From Nelumbo lutea (Eukaryota > Streptophyta > Magnoliopsida > Proteales > Nelumbonaceae), in contig JAKGHH010000002.1 of assembly GCA_022828595.1 (NCBI GenBank), positions 82,366,076 to 82,430,075 of the forward strand: a stretch of DNA of 64,000 nt. Direction: 5' to 3'. A program made the position numbers and the translations under genes. Every line of letters begins with the position of its first letter. The first letter of the stretch is position 1. Shown here piece after piece: positions 42,394 to 53,683 of this stretch. The notes under the pieces were generated by a model, which saw only the letters and a program-made list of their open reading frames with translations, searched no databases and was not told the origin of the DNA.

Positions 42394-42756
42394 TAGGAAT
42401 GGCAACGGGTGGGGTGGGGATAGGGAGCCTCTCCCCATCCCTGCTAACGGGGACAAGGTTATCCCCATTCCCATCCTCACGGGGATTCCCATTCCCTGTG
42501 ATTCTTTATAATGCTAACCATTTTGTTTTTGTTTTTTATTTTATTTAAAAAAAATAAAAATAAAATAATTAACATTTACAATCGTATTAAAAAATATTCA
42601 AATATATTCAACCATATTTTTAAAAATATTAATACATAAATATATGTTTATATATTTACATATATAACGTATGCATACATATAAAGGGGTTCCCCATCCT
42701 TGCCCCGAGGCGGATCCCCATGGGGATCGGGGAAATGGGGAAAATTGCCATCCCTA
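42394..42756. mobile_element. hAT-type MITE, 363 bp
   Basis: Ends TAGGAATGGCAA and TTGCCATCCCTA are inverted with one mismatch. A perfect 8-bp duplication ATTCCAAG lies at 42386-42393 and 42757-42764. The interior has GC-rich GGGGATnGGGG arms around an AT-rich centre. Confidence 0.92.
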
Positions 42757-42913
42757 ATTCCAAGGTTATGGGTGACGTATGATGACAAAAATTTTAAATT
42801 GGTTGGTGTTTGTGATTTTGATGCTTGATATGCGGAGATGGATGTGATTGAGTTTTGGCTCACTAGCCAGGGTTCCTCTCAAGGTGAATTGGGAATTTGG
42901 GACAAGAGTCGAA

Positions 42914-43189
42914 GGGCTCGTTCAGTTCGTGGGAATAGGGGTCTAGAATCAAAATCGGAATGGTTCTTTTTTATTCTATCCATTTGGTTGGGAGGAATCG
43001 AAATCCTATTTCCATTCCTGGTGGAATGACATTCCCCCATTTGAGGGTATGGCCATTCCCACCCCCTACCTTGGGAATGAGGTCGAATTCCAGCTGTTTT
43101 CAATTTTGATTCTGATTCTGGTCTGAACCAAACAGGATATAGGAATAGATCATTCTGATTCTGATTCCAGAAGCGAATCAAATGGACCC
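42914..43189. mobile_element. Harbinger/Tourist-like MITE, 276 bp
   Basis: GGGCTCGTTCAGTTCG at the left and, reversed, GGGTCCATTTGATTCG at the right. Flanks GAA/TAA are compatible with a 3-bp duplication with one change. Interior rich in GGAATCGAAATCC-type short palindromes. Confidence 0.75.
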
Positions 43190-43795
43190 TAAGAGGTTGA
43201 TGTCTTCATATGGTCAACAAGTTCTTTCTAGATGGTTGAGATGAGATAAGCTGGATTGGATTAGAGCCCATGCAAGTCATGTCTCTCTAGCTCTTCTGAG
43301 ATCTTCCCTAGCAGGCCCTCACAAGAGTTGGAAAATGTGTAAAGAAATTCTTACCCACCTTAAAAGAAAACTGAGTGAGATGGGTCACTTAAATTTAGAA
43401 ACAAAAAGAAATTTTGAGAAATTACTCAATGGCATGTAAAGTGAGAGAATTTAAGTGTGGGATGAAGGTGAGGCTATAGTTATCTGGTTCTTGAAAGTTA
43501 AAGCAATGATTAAGATGGGGGATGGAAGATGAAAAGGAGGCTCCTGATCTGGTGATCTTGGGAGTTAGGGTTTGTAGCTAAGCTGAGAACCAGATAAGGA
43601 GAGATCTGATTTCTCCTCGGAGTAAAGGAAAAAAAATGGAGATGAGCCCTTGTTGTTCTATTTCTTTTGTTTTGTTGGTTTTCGAGATTTGCTTCCCTTT
43701 TTATAAATTCTTTTAAGGAAGTTTTTGGATTACTTCTCATTTTGTCTTTATTTGTGTGCTTTTATAATATCATGCTAATAGTGAGTGTAACTGTG
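43190..43795. other. unassigned DNA
   Basis: No supported frame, RNA gene or repeat; T-rich near 43650-43720. Confidence 0.4.
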
Positions 43796-44096
43796 TAAGG
43801 GCCTTTTCATTTTTTTTAACTCTTACCTCTTGAAAGGAATCTTACAACTTTAGGCTCAGTTAGGAAGGAGTACAAATACAAATATGTATAGTACAAATCC
43901 ATACAAAATAATATAAAATACATAGTTTTGCACTCTACAAATTTGTATTTGTACTCCTTCCAAGCTGAGCCTTAAGAGCAAAATGACCATTCATTTTTTA
44001 TTAACTTTTACCTCTTAAGAGGAATCTTCCAACTTTAAGAGGAAAATGACCGTTCGTTTCCTCTTATCTATTATCTCTTAAAGAGGAATCTTACAT
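43796..44096 (+). repeat. three tandem ~64-bp units
   Basis: Units share AACTTTTACCTCTTAAGAGG, GAATCTTnCAACTTTAAGAG and CAAAATGACCATTCATTTT. The second junction is interrupted by the MITE at 43853. Spacing otherwise regular. Confidence 0.75.
43853..43971. mobile_element. Harbinger/Tourist-like MITE, 119 bp
   Basis: Inverted arms of 31 bp start GGCTCAGTTAGGAAGGAGTA and pair with the right arm with two mismatches. TTA flanks both sides (43850-43852 and 43972-43974), the 3-bp duplication typical of this superfamily. Confidence 0.88.
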
Positions 44097-44159
44097 TTTT
44101 TTTTGTTTTTCAATAACACCCCCAAAACACAAAACACTTCACCTTCCTTATAACTCAAG

Positions 44160-44430
44160 GGCCTCATATGCAATAATAACTATTTTTAAATTTTAATTAT
44201 AATAATTAAGATTTAAATAAGAATTAATTAATTCTTCTTATTATAATAACTAATCATTATAATATTAATTAATTATTATAATAATTATTAATGTATAATT
44301 TTGAAATAATTATTATAATAATTAGCATTAGTATAAATTGAATTTTAATTAATTATGACTTATTAGTTGTTAATTAATTATTAACTCTTATGTTAGTATT
44401 AATTAATAATTAATTAATTAAATAGACCAA
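44160..44430. repeat. AT-rich AATTAATTATTA low-complexity block
   Basis: Dense TAATTAATTA motifs, no coding capacity. Confidence 0.7.
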
Positions 44431-45057
44431 CAAAAATTCTCATATATGGGATTAAAATGGACATTTGACAATTTTTAGAATTCAAAATAACATTTTCTAC
44501 ATTTAGAGATCAGAGTAAAGAAAACTTCACCAATACCGGTAATACCTCTTAATGAATGTTGGAAAGCGATGCTTTAGTTACTAGTGGAGGCCTGTGCAAT
44601 GCATGGAAAATCCTATATTTCAATATAATGATAGATGCATGGGATTAAAAATGAATAAAAAATTCATCATTTTCCCCAAAGAAAGAGGGTAAATTTTTGG
44701 ACCCTCCCCTAAAGTTTTGGACATTGCTAAAACCTCCCCTAAAGTTTGGTAATTGCAATCACCACCCCTAAACTTTATGACAGTTGCAAATAGACCCCTC
44801 TATTAGAATCTTCTAAAAAGAGGCATAAAAATGTCTAAAATACCCATGCAGTTACTATTGATATGAAGGACAATTTATCAATTTCATAAAAGAGATTAAA
44901 GGGTTTGGGAGATTGATTCTTATGTGGAAAAAACTTGGAAAATAAACATTTCAATCAAAGTAAAACTTGGAAAATAAACATTTTAGTCAAAGTAACTGCA
45001 TGGGTATTTTGGACATTTTCATGCCTTTGTTTAGATGATTCTATCCAAGGGGTCTAC

Positions 45058-46998
45058 TGTTAGACATTTTTGTATGCCCTTAGCTTCAATCAAAATTGAT
45101 GTACTTTATGAGTTTATTGTAAATGAATAAAAGTGCATATTTGATTCATGTTCCCTTGGTATGTTTCTGTGTAATACCCTTAAATTGGACACTTATTGAG
45201 ACTCATGTTAGTTTAGAATGTTCACAGCCAGTGGGTCGGTCTGGAGAGACCTATCTTGACAAGGCTAACACTATGGTGCCACCAAGTCAATTGGGGTGGC
45301 TTGTCTTAGCTACCGGGGTGAGACCCTAGGCACATACAGTGTGGGATTAATTGAATCTTTGAACTGGACCAGATTTCCAGTATTGCCCTGGACCTTGGAG
45401 ATTGATGGGCAAAACTGGAAAGTTACACCCGACCCCTAGACTCGATTATGATACTGCACTAGGTGTCGAATCAAACTGTCTTTGATGTACCAATCAATGA
45501 GATCCTTAGCGGGGGTCAAAACCTGGGTATGTTGGGACAATCTGAGAATTCATCTGAGTGGGTGATCATAGTGACAAGATCAGCCCCTTTGTCGAACAAA
45601 GGTAATGATCGGGGATGCACTCTCACTGTTGGAAACCAAGACTGCCGGCAACCGATTTCAACCATTGAGATTTGCTTTGCAAAATATATTTTATATGAGA
45701 TATAAAAGTATATATATTATGGTTTCTAAAATGTTTGCAAAAGGGTTTTAATTCCCGGGATTCATATAAGTGGAGAGTGCAACACTGTTCCTGGCAGCCG
45801 AGGGAGAGGTCCTCTCTTGTCGGGCAGTGTATGATCATTAAGGGCTAAGAGGTTAAGTGTAAGACCATTGAGGATAATACCTGATGGGCTAATCTTGCAT
45901 CTGCCCACAGTCCCTGGGTGTTACAAGGTGGCTTGGCCCAGGGACTACTTAGGGTAAGTGTTGGGCCCATAGAGCCCATTCGATGGGTTTCAGGGGGTGC
46001 ACTGTCTTTAACAGTGTATTCGACCAGGCCTTGTAACATAGGCTGGGCCGAACCCATGTGGCTGATGTGTAGATCAATGCTTGGGTCCCACGCCATACAA
46101 GGAAGCCCAACTGGGCAGCAGTTAGGAAGGTTAAGTGAGCACATAAGTTTAATGGGCCTAAAGCCCATTTCGAACTGGGTTATTTATTTAGTTAATTAAA
46201 GGTGCGAATTTTGAGATGGATTCGCAGATAGGATAGGGTCTTAATCCTATCCACTCAGAGAGTCCAGATCTGAATGTGATTCAGATCTAGAAACCTCCTA
46301 ATGGGATTAGGAGAAAGCTGATCTAATCTGCAGATAAGATAATGGTTTATCCTTATCACTAGAAGAGAAGGCTGATCCAAATATGATTTGGATAAGCAGC
46401 TACTAATGGGATTAGAAGCTGATCTTTTAAGTTAACAAAAGAAGGAGGGGGCGGCAGCCTTTAGGAGATATACATCAGATCCTCTTTAGTGCTGAAATCA
46501 AGAAGAGAAAATTCTGTACCCTGCGAATACTCTCTTGCCGCCTCCCTGTTCTTGCTGCCCTGTTTGCCAGTTCGATCTCCAGTTGTGGGAGAAGTCAAGA
46601 TTGGATCTTGACATCAGTTCTTTGAGAAAGGATTGAAAGGATGCTGTGCTCACATACCATTCTACTGATTTTTGTGAAAGACAAAGTTCTTGGGGAAGAA
46701 CACTGCTAATTCTGCTCCATCCTTCACTGCGCCATCTTCAGTGGGAGCAGTATTTGGATCCTTCCTTGGGCGTGAATACCTTCGTTGGGAGATATTACTT
46801 CTCCGTATCAGGTATAATTCTCTCCTATTCCTTTTAGTTCAGATATGGTTCAGTTTAAGGTTCAAGAATGATCATTGAAAATATGATTTTCTAAATAGGG
46901 AATGTGATTCCCAGTTGAAGGGAGAGAAAAATTTTTGAAATTCGCCCCCTTATTCCGCAATCTTTGGGCGTCCATGGGATGGATCTCTCATCCCTTCA
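45058..46998 (+). repeat. large-LTR copia family: solo LTR (1.94 kb)
   Basis: It begins TGTTAGACATTTTTG and ends CATCCCTTCA. The perfect 5-bp duplication TCTAC is at 45053-45057 and 46999-47003. No internal sequence. Same family as the LTR of the element at 56619-64000, in opposite orientation. Confidence 0.94.
46231..46418 (+). repeat. hairpin cassette in the large LTR (copy 2)
   Basis: Six palindromes in a row: GGATAGGGTC/..CCTATCC (46231-46252), AGATCTGAAT/ATTCAGATCT (46266-46288), CTCCTAATGGGATTAGGAG (46295), GATAAG...CTTATC (46333-46357), ATCCAAATATGATTTGGAT (46375), CTACTAATGGGATTAGAAG (46400). Confidence 0.88.
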
Positions 46999-47112
46999 TC
47001 TACTTGCAACTATGTTTAAAAGTTCAGGGGAGATGATTGCAACTAACAAACTTTAGGGAGGTTTTAGAAACAATTAGAAACTTGAGGAAAGGTTTCAACA
47101 GTTTACAAAAAA

Positions 47113-48000
47113 AGTAGTGTAAGCTGAGAATAACGTACTTTGACTTAATGTAAACCAAGAATATAGTGTTTTTGGAAAAAGATAATGTATTTCAGAAATT
47201 TACATGAGAACCATCATACTAATACACAAAGGTTGTTGCATTACCCAGTTTTGTTTTTAACTTTCGAAGATTGGTTTTTCCATCTCAATGGGTTTTCTTT
47301 CTTTTGTTTGTTTTCTTTTTTTTTGGAGAAAGTATAATGGGAGGTTTCTAATAGGGCCCTAGTTCATAAAGATTAATAATTAAATCTAATAGATCCTTTA
47401 AGATGCATGATGCACGGAAAAAACCAATGTCCACCAGTATGATCGAAAATGGGTCCATTAACACCCGAAAAGGCTATCTTCTACAGTGAGTTTGAAAAAC
47501 GGGTTGCAGAACACCAGAAACAATGCACACTAAAGCGTACTATTGTTGATAACTAGTGAATGACCCCATACATATATATATATATATATATATATGAATA
47601 AACATTAATGATTTTTATCACAATTTTTATTACTATTTATAAATTGACCTTTATATGTCGAACCCATAAAATTATACGGGTCATTAAATTCAACTTGAAC
47701 TATTCATTACTTTAATTTAACCATTCTTATTATAATTATTAATTTATTTTGGTATTTAATTTAAATTTTTTGTTATATAGTAATAATAATAACTAAAATT
47801 TTAATTATTTAAATATTTACTTAAAATAATTTTTCCAACCGAGTATAATTATTATATTATAGATTTGTTAATTCATATTTTGCATTTAAGAATAAACATT
47901 AATGATTTGTCTTAATAATTTTAATGATTGTTAATAAATATTGATTCTTATTTAAGTTTTAATTACTATATCCGGTAATTATTATGGGGAATGCTTTGAA
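47113..48000. other. AT-rich intergenic DNA with (AT)n
   Basis: No gene supported. A perfect (AT)12 run lies at 47572-47595. From 47600 the base composition is strongly AT-rich. Confidence 0.6.
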
Positions 48001-48215
48001 TAAACATCCGAGAAGTACGGAAGGCTCAACACAGATTTCTGATTTCCACTGCAGAGCTATAAACATTCAAAAGGTCCAAAACCCACACTCTATGCACTTA
48101 TACCCGCCTGTGAATTGGCATCAATTTCGAGCTGGCACCTACCCCAAATGTACTTTGAGCCTACAAATTTTGACTTTGGGCTGAACCGTCATTCTCCCTA
48201 AACATCCGAGAAGTA
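48001..48215. repeat. 181-bp segment flanked by 17-bp direct repeats
   Basis: TAAACATCCGAGAAGTA is at 48001-48017 and 48199-48215. The enclosed 48018-48198 is far less AT-rich than its surroundings and has no A-tail. A 66-codon open frame crosses it by chance. Origin unknown. Confidence 0.75.
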
Positions 48216-49244
48216 ATGATAACTGATGATTGTTATTTCATTTTTTATTATTTATTTAATTAAGTACTTGATGATTGTTATTATTATTAATAATTTCTAT
48301 AAATAAGTGATTGTTATTATTATTTACTTAATCCAATAATTTTCAGCAAGTAATTATTTGATTTAATTTGAATTATTTCATTTTTTTAATTATTTATAAT
48401 AGAAACTTAGGGTAGGTTCTTTATTTGATTTAAGAGACTTACCATGTTTTATCTAGACAATGACCCCATACTAAGTAAGGGGCAACTACAATATCATTTA
48501 ATTTGAAATTTACTATTTAACAATAAAAAATCAATGTCTTATTTAGCAATCCACCCCCAAAAAGGTATCAATAACTTTGAAATCATTAATCTATTTATAA
48601 AATAGTAAAATTAGATGGATGTTTACAAACAATATCACCAATATTGCTTATTATTTAGGGACATATGAATGGATAAAAAGCATTTAAATGATATCCATTC
48701 AAAAAGGCAAAGAAGGAAGAAAATCATTTAAAGAGCTGCTAAGAAAAACAATCCATACCAAACGACATTTGTAGATGCATCCATCATTTGAAGTAAGAGA
48801 TGAAAAATATATGACTACAATCAAATCATCATCATGTATATCTATAATCAACTGATAATATAATCAGGACTCCAAAGCCCATCCAACAGAAGAAACATGA
48901 AAGAAAGGAGAATAATGGGACCATCATGAGTATGGAAGTCACCTCCAAGTGGCAACACTTCTTTTGCCCAATCGTAATTATTGATTTTAAGTCTAAGCTC
49001 CCCATGGTGCACGTAGACTAGCTAGAATTTATCTTTAGGGAAAAGGTAGAGAAACCTGCACATAACCTAATGGTATGCTTGAATTATGGGAATTGGGAGA
49101 TAGAAATAGGAAATGTAGGTTGAAATTATAATTTTGGGCATGTTGATGTGTCAAATTCAAGTCAATAAGAACACTCATAGATTTTTAGTTCATTCATTTA
49201 GTGGTAATTTGAATATATTTTTTTTTATTTCATGTTTTTATTTA

Positions 49245-49561
49245 GTAATATAGATTAATAATATATTATAGTTATGAAGTCAGTAAAAATAATAAGTATA
49301 TTATTATTGCTATTATTTACTAATATTATATTCTTATTATGTGTGTATTGATTTTGAAATAAGTAGTATTAAATTATTATTATTTAATATTTATTTTTAT
49401 TTTTATTATGAAGTAATTAATTTGTTATAATTCTGACTTTTAGTTAATTACTGAAATAGTAATTGCTTTTACAATTCTTTTAGTTTAACAATAATGAATA
49501 ATTGAAAGTTTATAGTTTAACTTTCATTAAATGAAATATTTATTGGAGAATAATAATAGTA
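49245..49561 (+). repeat. AT-rich direct duplication, copy 1
   Basis: It matches 50585-50940 over most of its length, including TTCTTATTATGTGTGTATTG and AATGAAATATTTATTGGAGA. It ends shortly before an (ATA)n tract. Confidence 0.82.
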
Positions 49562-49576
49562 TTATTTATAATTACT

Positions 49577-49577
<1 letters not shown>

Positions 49578-49626
<49 letters not shown>

Positions 49627-49670
49627 TAATAATAATAATAATGATGATGATGATGATGATGATGATGATT
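49578..49670 (+). repeat. (ATA)n and (ATG)n microsatellite
   Basis: An AAT-type run of about 15 units (49578-49623) is followed after a short break by about ten ATG units (49639-49670). Confidence 0.95.
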
Positions 49671-50584
49671 ATGAATTAATATAAATATAAAATGATTATA
49701 TCCTAATTAATAATTAACATTATTAAAATAATTATTAATTATCATTAATTAATTTTTATCAGAAATCATTATTATTAGTAATAATTAATTATAATTATTG
49801 ATAATAATAATATAATTATATTAATTAATATAAGTATTAATTATAATTATTGATAATAATAATATAATTAACTATTTCATATAAATGTATGAATTATAAT
49901 TTATGATAATAATTCTAATATAAATAATTAAAATTAGATATTTATTTTCAAAATAATTAATATGAGTTAATATAAACATAAAATGATGATTTCTGAATTA
50001 TTAATTACCAATATGAAAGTCATTACTAATTATCATTCCGAAATAATAATGAGAAAAATTATCAGTAATTAGTTAATATCAATAATTAAGTATTAGCAAT
50101 AATTATTATAAGAAATTATTATCAGTGAGTTATTATTATTAGTATTTAATAGCTAAAATTAATTAATTAGAATTCATTAATTATTAATAGTACCCTTCTC
50201 TTTCAAAAAGTTGACTCATCACCATTGTCATCATTAATGACAACAACTTGATGAATACATAATTTGATAAAAATAGGTAATATCATTAATTTATTATTAT
50301 TTTTTATCTTTTGGAAAACTGAATAAGAGAAAAATTAAATGGTTATCATTGCAAATGAAAATTATTTAGATTTTTGCAAAAAAATATTGAACATAAAAAA
50401 ACAATTATTCAAAAATAAGTTCGTTAAATCAAAGAGTAATTAAAATTGTTCAGTAAATAATAATTTTAAGAAATTAAAATTAATAATTAATTATCTGTCT
50501 AAAATAAAACGGGTAATTTCAGAAAATAATTTTAAGTAATTAAAATTTTCTATTAACATTTTTAATAATAATCAGTATTATTAA

Positions 50585-50730
50585 TAGATTAATAATATAT
50601 TAATAATTATGAAATCAGTAATAATAATAAGTATATTATTATTATTATTATTAACTAATAGTATATTCTTATTATGTGTGTATTGGTTTTGAAATCAGTA
50701 ATATTAAAGTACTACTACTACTACTACTAC

Positions 50731-50790
<60 letters not shown>

Positions 50791-50940
50791 GTAACTAATT
50801 TGTTATAATTACGATTTTTAGTTAATTAATAAAATAATATTTTCTTTTATAATTTTTTAAGTTTAACAATATTGAATAATTGAAAGTTTTATAATTTAAC
50901 TTTCACTAAATGAAATATTTATTGGAGAACGATAATAGTA
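50585..50940 (+). repeat. AT-rich direct duplication, copy 2
   Basis: Same order as 49245-49561, with an expanded microsatellite inserted. The LINE poly(A) (read as T-run) begins directly at its right end. Confidence 0.82.
50711..50789 (+). repeat. (ACT)n and (ATT)n microsatellite
   Basis: Seven ACT-type units are followed by about nineteen ATT units, within the second copy of the AT-rich duplication. Confidence 0.95.
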
Positions 50941-53045
50941 TATTTTTTTTAGTCCCAAAATTTACTCCCAGTGGAGGGGTGGCCACCAAAATTTTATTAA
51001 TATGTAGAAAACCATGGAGGGGGGATGTGAAGCCTTACCCCTCGCTCTATACAAAAGGGAGCCTGGCTCATATAAACATTAAGCATCCAGGCAACCTAAA
51101 ATCATCAAATTCTCAACAAAGGAAGGCCTAAACCATCTGCTGTAATCAAGTGTTGTACGTGTGAAGGAAGTATAGCTGTGCAATCATAAATAGTTTTCTG
51201 AGACTCTAAGCAACCAAGCTTCGCAAGCGCATTTGTTGGTTGGTTAGCCTCTCTGTAAATATGAACACAAAAGAAATCTAATCTATTTCTAATCTCTTGA
51301 ACTTGAGACAACCAAAACCAAAGTTTCTAAGGGGTTGTACAAGTACCACTGAGAATATCAATAAGAAGTTTGGAGTCTGACTCCACCATTATCTTCTCTA
51401 AATTAAGTGCAACTGCCAGGTATAAGCCATCCAACAAAGCCATAGCCTTTGTGAATAAATTGAAGTCCGAACCATAAGTGTTAGAGAAAGCACTAATATA
51501 ACCATTTCTTCCATCTATGATGATACCCCCTCCACCACATGGGCCAGGATTTTCTCTAGAAGCACCATCAACATTCAACCTAAAGTAACCCTCCAGAACT
51601 GCTAATAAATGCACCACCTTGATGTACCTATTCTTAATTGGGTGAATTCGCAAACCCAAACCCTGTAAAGAGAGTTGTTGAGTAAAACTCACTTTATGGG
51701 TGAGATTTAGAGGAGAGGATACCTCATTGATCCATCACACAATTACCCAAATCACCATATTAGAGCATCTGAATTTATTTTCCATTATGCACCTATTTCT
51801 TTCCTTCCAGATTTCCCAGACTGCAAAACAAGTAATCAACCCTACTGTAACAGCCCATTGGTTTTTTCCTGAAGGTGCTGAAAACCAAATAGAGAGAAGC
51901 TCCTTAATACTCTCGTTACCCCTGAAGGAGAGCCTAAACAATCTGCTAAAGAAAAGTCAAACTTTTCGAGCTAGACAGCCATGCACCAACAAATGATTAA
52001 CATTCTCCTATGAGTGATCATGACAGCAGACACATCTTGACACAAAAGGGATCCCCAACTCCTTTATATCAGAGTCCACCCCTACCTTTCCCACCATAAG
52101 TTTCCAGACAAAGAAGCTTATCTTGGTGGGCACTAGAGCATTCCAAAATACCTTGTACCATTCCACCGTAGGATGAGCCTCCCTATAAAAGGACCAAGCT
52201 GTTTTAGCAGAGAACTCCGCTTTCATTTCAGGAAGCCAAACTATCTTGCCTTGGCTATTAGAGAGCTTCACACCTGACCTCTGAATATGTCAAAGAGCCT
52301 CACCCTCAAGAAACCCCCTAACTTGATCTAGACTCCAAATTCCTACCTCATCAACAACATCACAAACTCTCAACTGCAAATTAAGACCATATAGCTGAAT
52401 GACTTTTTCAATTAAAGGACCATCCATGGTCCAATTATCCAACCAGAAGCTGATTTCTCCCCTTCCCACTAACCACCTCAAGAGAAGGACTAAATCACCT
52501 CTTAGTTCCATATTCACCTTCTAGGTACGAGAAGTATAGCACGGAGGGATGGCTGTATAGAAATGATCACCCTTCAGCACCTTAGCTCTGAAAAATTCAG
52601 TCCACAAGGAATTTTGAAATAGCACTCGCCACAAAGCTTTCAACCTGAGTGCTTTTTGGACATTAGATAAGCTTTTAATGTGCAGCCCACCTTCAGAAAA
52701 AGGTCTCACAATTTTCCTCCAAGCTATCCAATGGTGATGATTATCCGTCTCTGAATTAGACCAAAGGAATCCTTTCATCAACTAATTCAGGCGCTTGATA
52801 ACCTTCTTGGGAGTTGCAATTGCCGACAGCAAGTATATCGGAATACTGCTCAACACATGTCTAATTAGGACCAACTTACCTCCAACTGAAATCATTTTCC
52901 CTTTCTAGCCAGAAATTTTTGCTGCCACTTTTTGCACAATCTCACGAAATGTTTCTGCCTTCACGCGACCCTTACCAACTGGGATCCCAAGGTAGGTGAA
53001 GGGAAGAGGCTTATGCACGTATCCTGTGACTGAAGTTATGATTTG
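50941..53045 (-). pseudogene. LINE (L1 type) ORF2 C-terminal half, 5'-truncated
   Basis: On the minus strand in order: RT end (TGYVHKPLPFTYLGIPVGKG, 53035-52975), IAWRKIVRPFSEGGLHIKSL (about 52725), ISFWLDNWTMDGPLIEKVIQ (about 52455), zf-RVT (SFFVWKLMVGKVGVDSDIKE, CVCCHDHS, about 52115-52010), AVWEIWKERNRCIMENKF, RNase H (LNVDGASRENPGPCGGGGI about 51580; MVESDSKLLIDILSG about 51390; REANQPTNALAKLG about 51245). Several stops and shifts. The 3' end is a T-run at 50943-50950 on the plus strand, i.e. a short A-tail. Confidence 0.9.
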
Positions 53046-53683
53046 GACTGAATTTGGATATGTAAAATGCACAAATGAACGAAAATTAAATCTAAAAGAT
53101 TGCTGAAATAAAAATAGCATGAAAGAAAATAAATAAAATAAAAGGGTGGTTGATCAAATCCAATGGCGGTAGCTGCAGATTGGCTAGACTGCTTCCAGTA
53201 ACCCCTCCTGACAAGAGCTAGGCGTCATTCCCTTTTACAACCCTTGAACTCCTCAAGAAACCTTAGCTTTGAGAAATGGGTGAATTGACCAACCCCTTCT
53301 CCAGGTCCCCTAGGGTCCTTTTTATAGAGAAGGGTGATCATAATTGGGATTAGAGAAAAAGAGGGGGGCGGTAGCTGGGTTTTTTGCAGAAATATGGGCA
53401 CCCTAGGGTTGAGAATGGAGGGTTAGGATTGGTCTAAGGTGATCTTAAGCCTGAGAAGAGAAGGAGAGGGCGCCTAATATTATGTATGGTTTAGATTTGC
53501 GCACCTAAGATTGGATGTGCAGATTTAGGTGCTTAGGGCTGAAATGTGGAGATTAAAAGGAATGGAAGGTGATGATTTAGTAGTTAGGGGCGGCTATGGT
53601 TTGTTAGACGCAAAAGGAATGAGTGGGAGGTGCCCTAGGCTTTTTTGAGGAGAATGGAGTATGCTAATACAGTAGGAGGGGCA
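53046..53683. other. unassigned, possibly LTR-like DNA
   Basis: G/A-rich with TTTTTATAGAGAAGGG near 53320 and no supported frame. It is the left flank of the next solo LTR and would be contiguous with 55588. Confidence 0.4.

Larger units (their letters stand above)
44692..47112. mobile_element. long-TIR foldback MITE split by a solo LTR
   Basis: The left arm (about 44692-44800) contains CCTCCCCTAAAGTTT twice. The right arm (47004-47112) is its inverted, diverged counterpart (AAACTTTAGGGAGGTTTTAG). Inner parts are also inverted (ATACCCATGCAGTTAC at about 44841; GTAACTGCATGGGTAT at about 44994). The solo LTR 45058-46998 sits near the right arm. Exact ends and duplication not resolved. Confidence 0.75.
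48216..50940. other. AT-rich DNA with microsatellites, no genes
   Basis: Very AT-rich with ATTAATTATT-type motifs. It includes simple repeats and a ~340-bp duplication listed separately. No frame, RNA gene or transposon domain seen. Confidence 0.65.
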
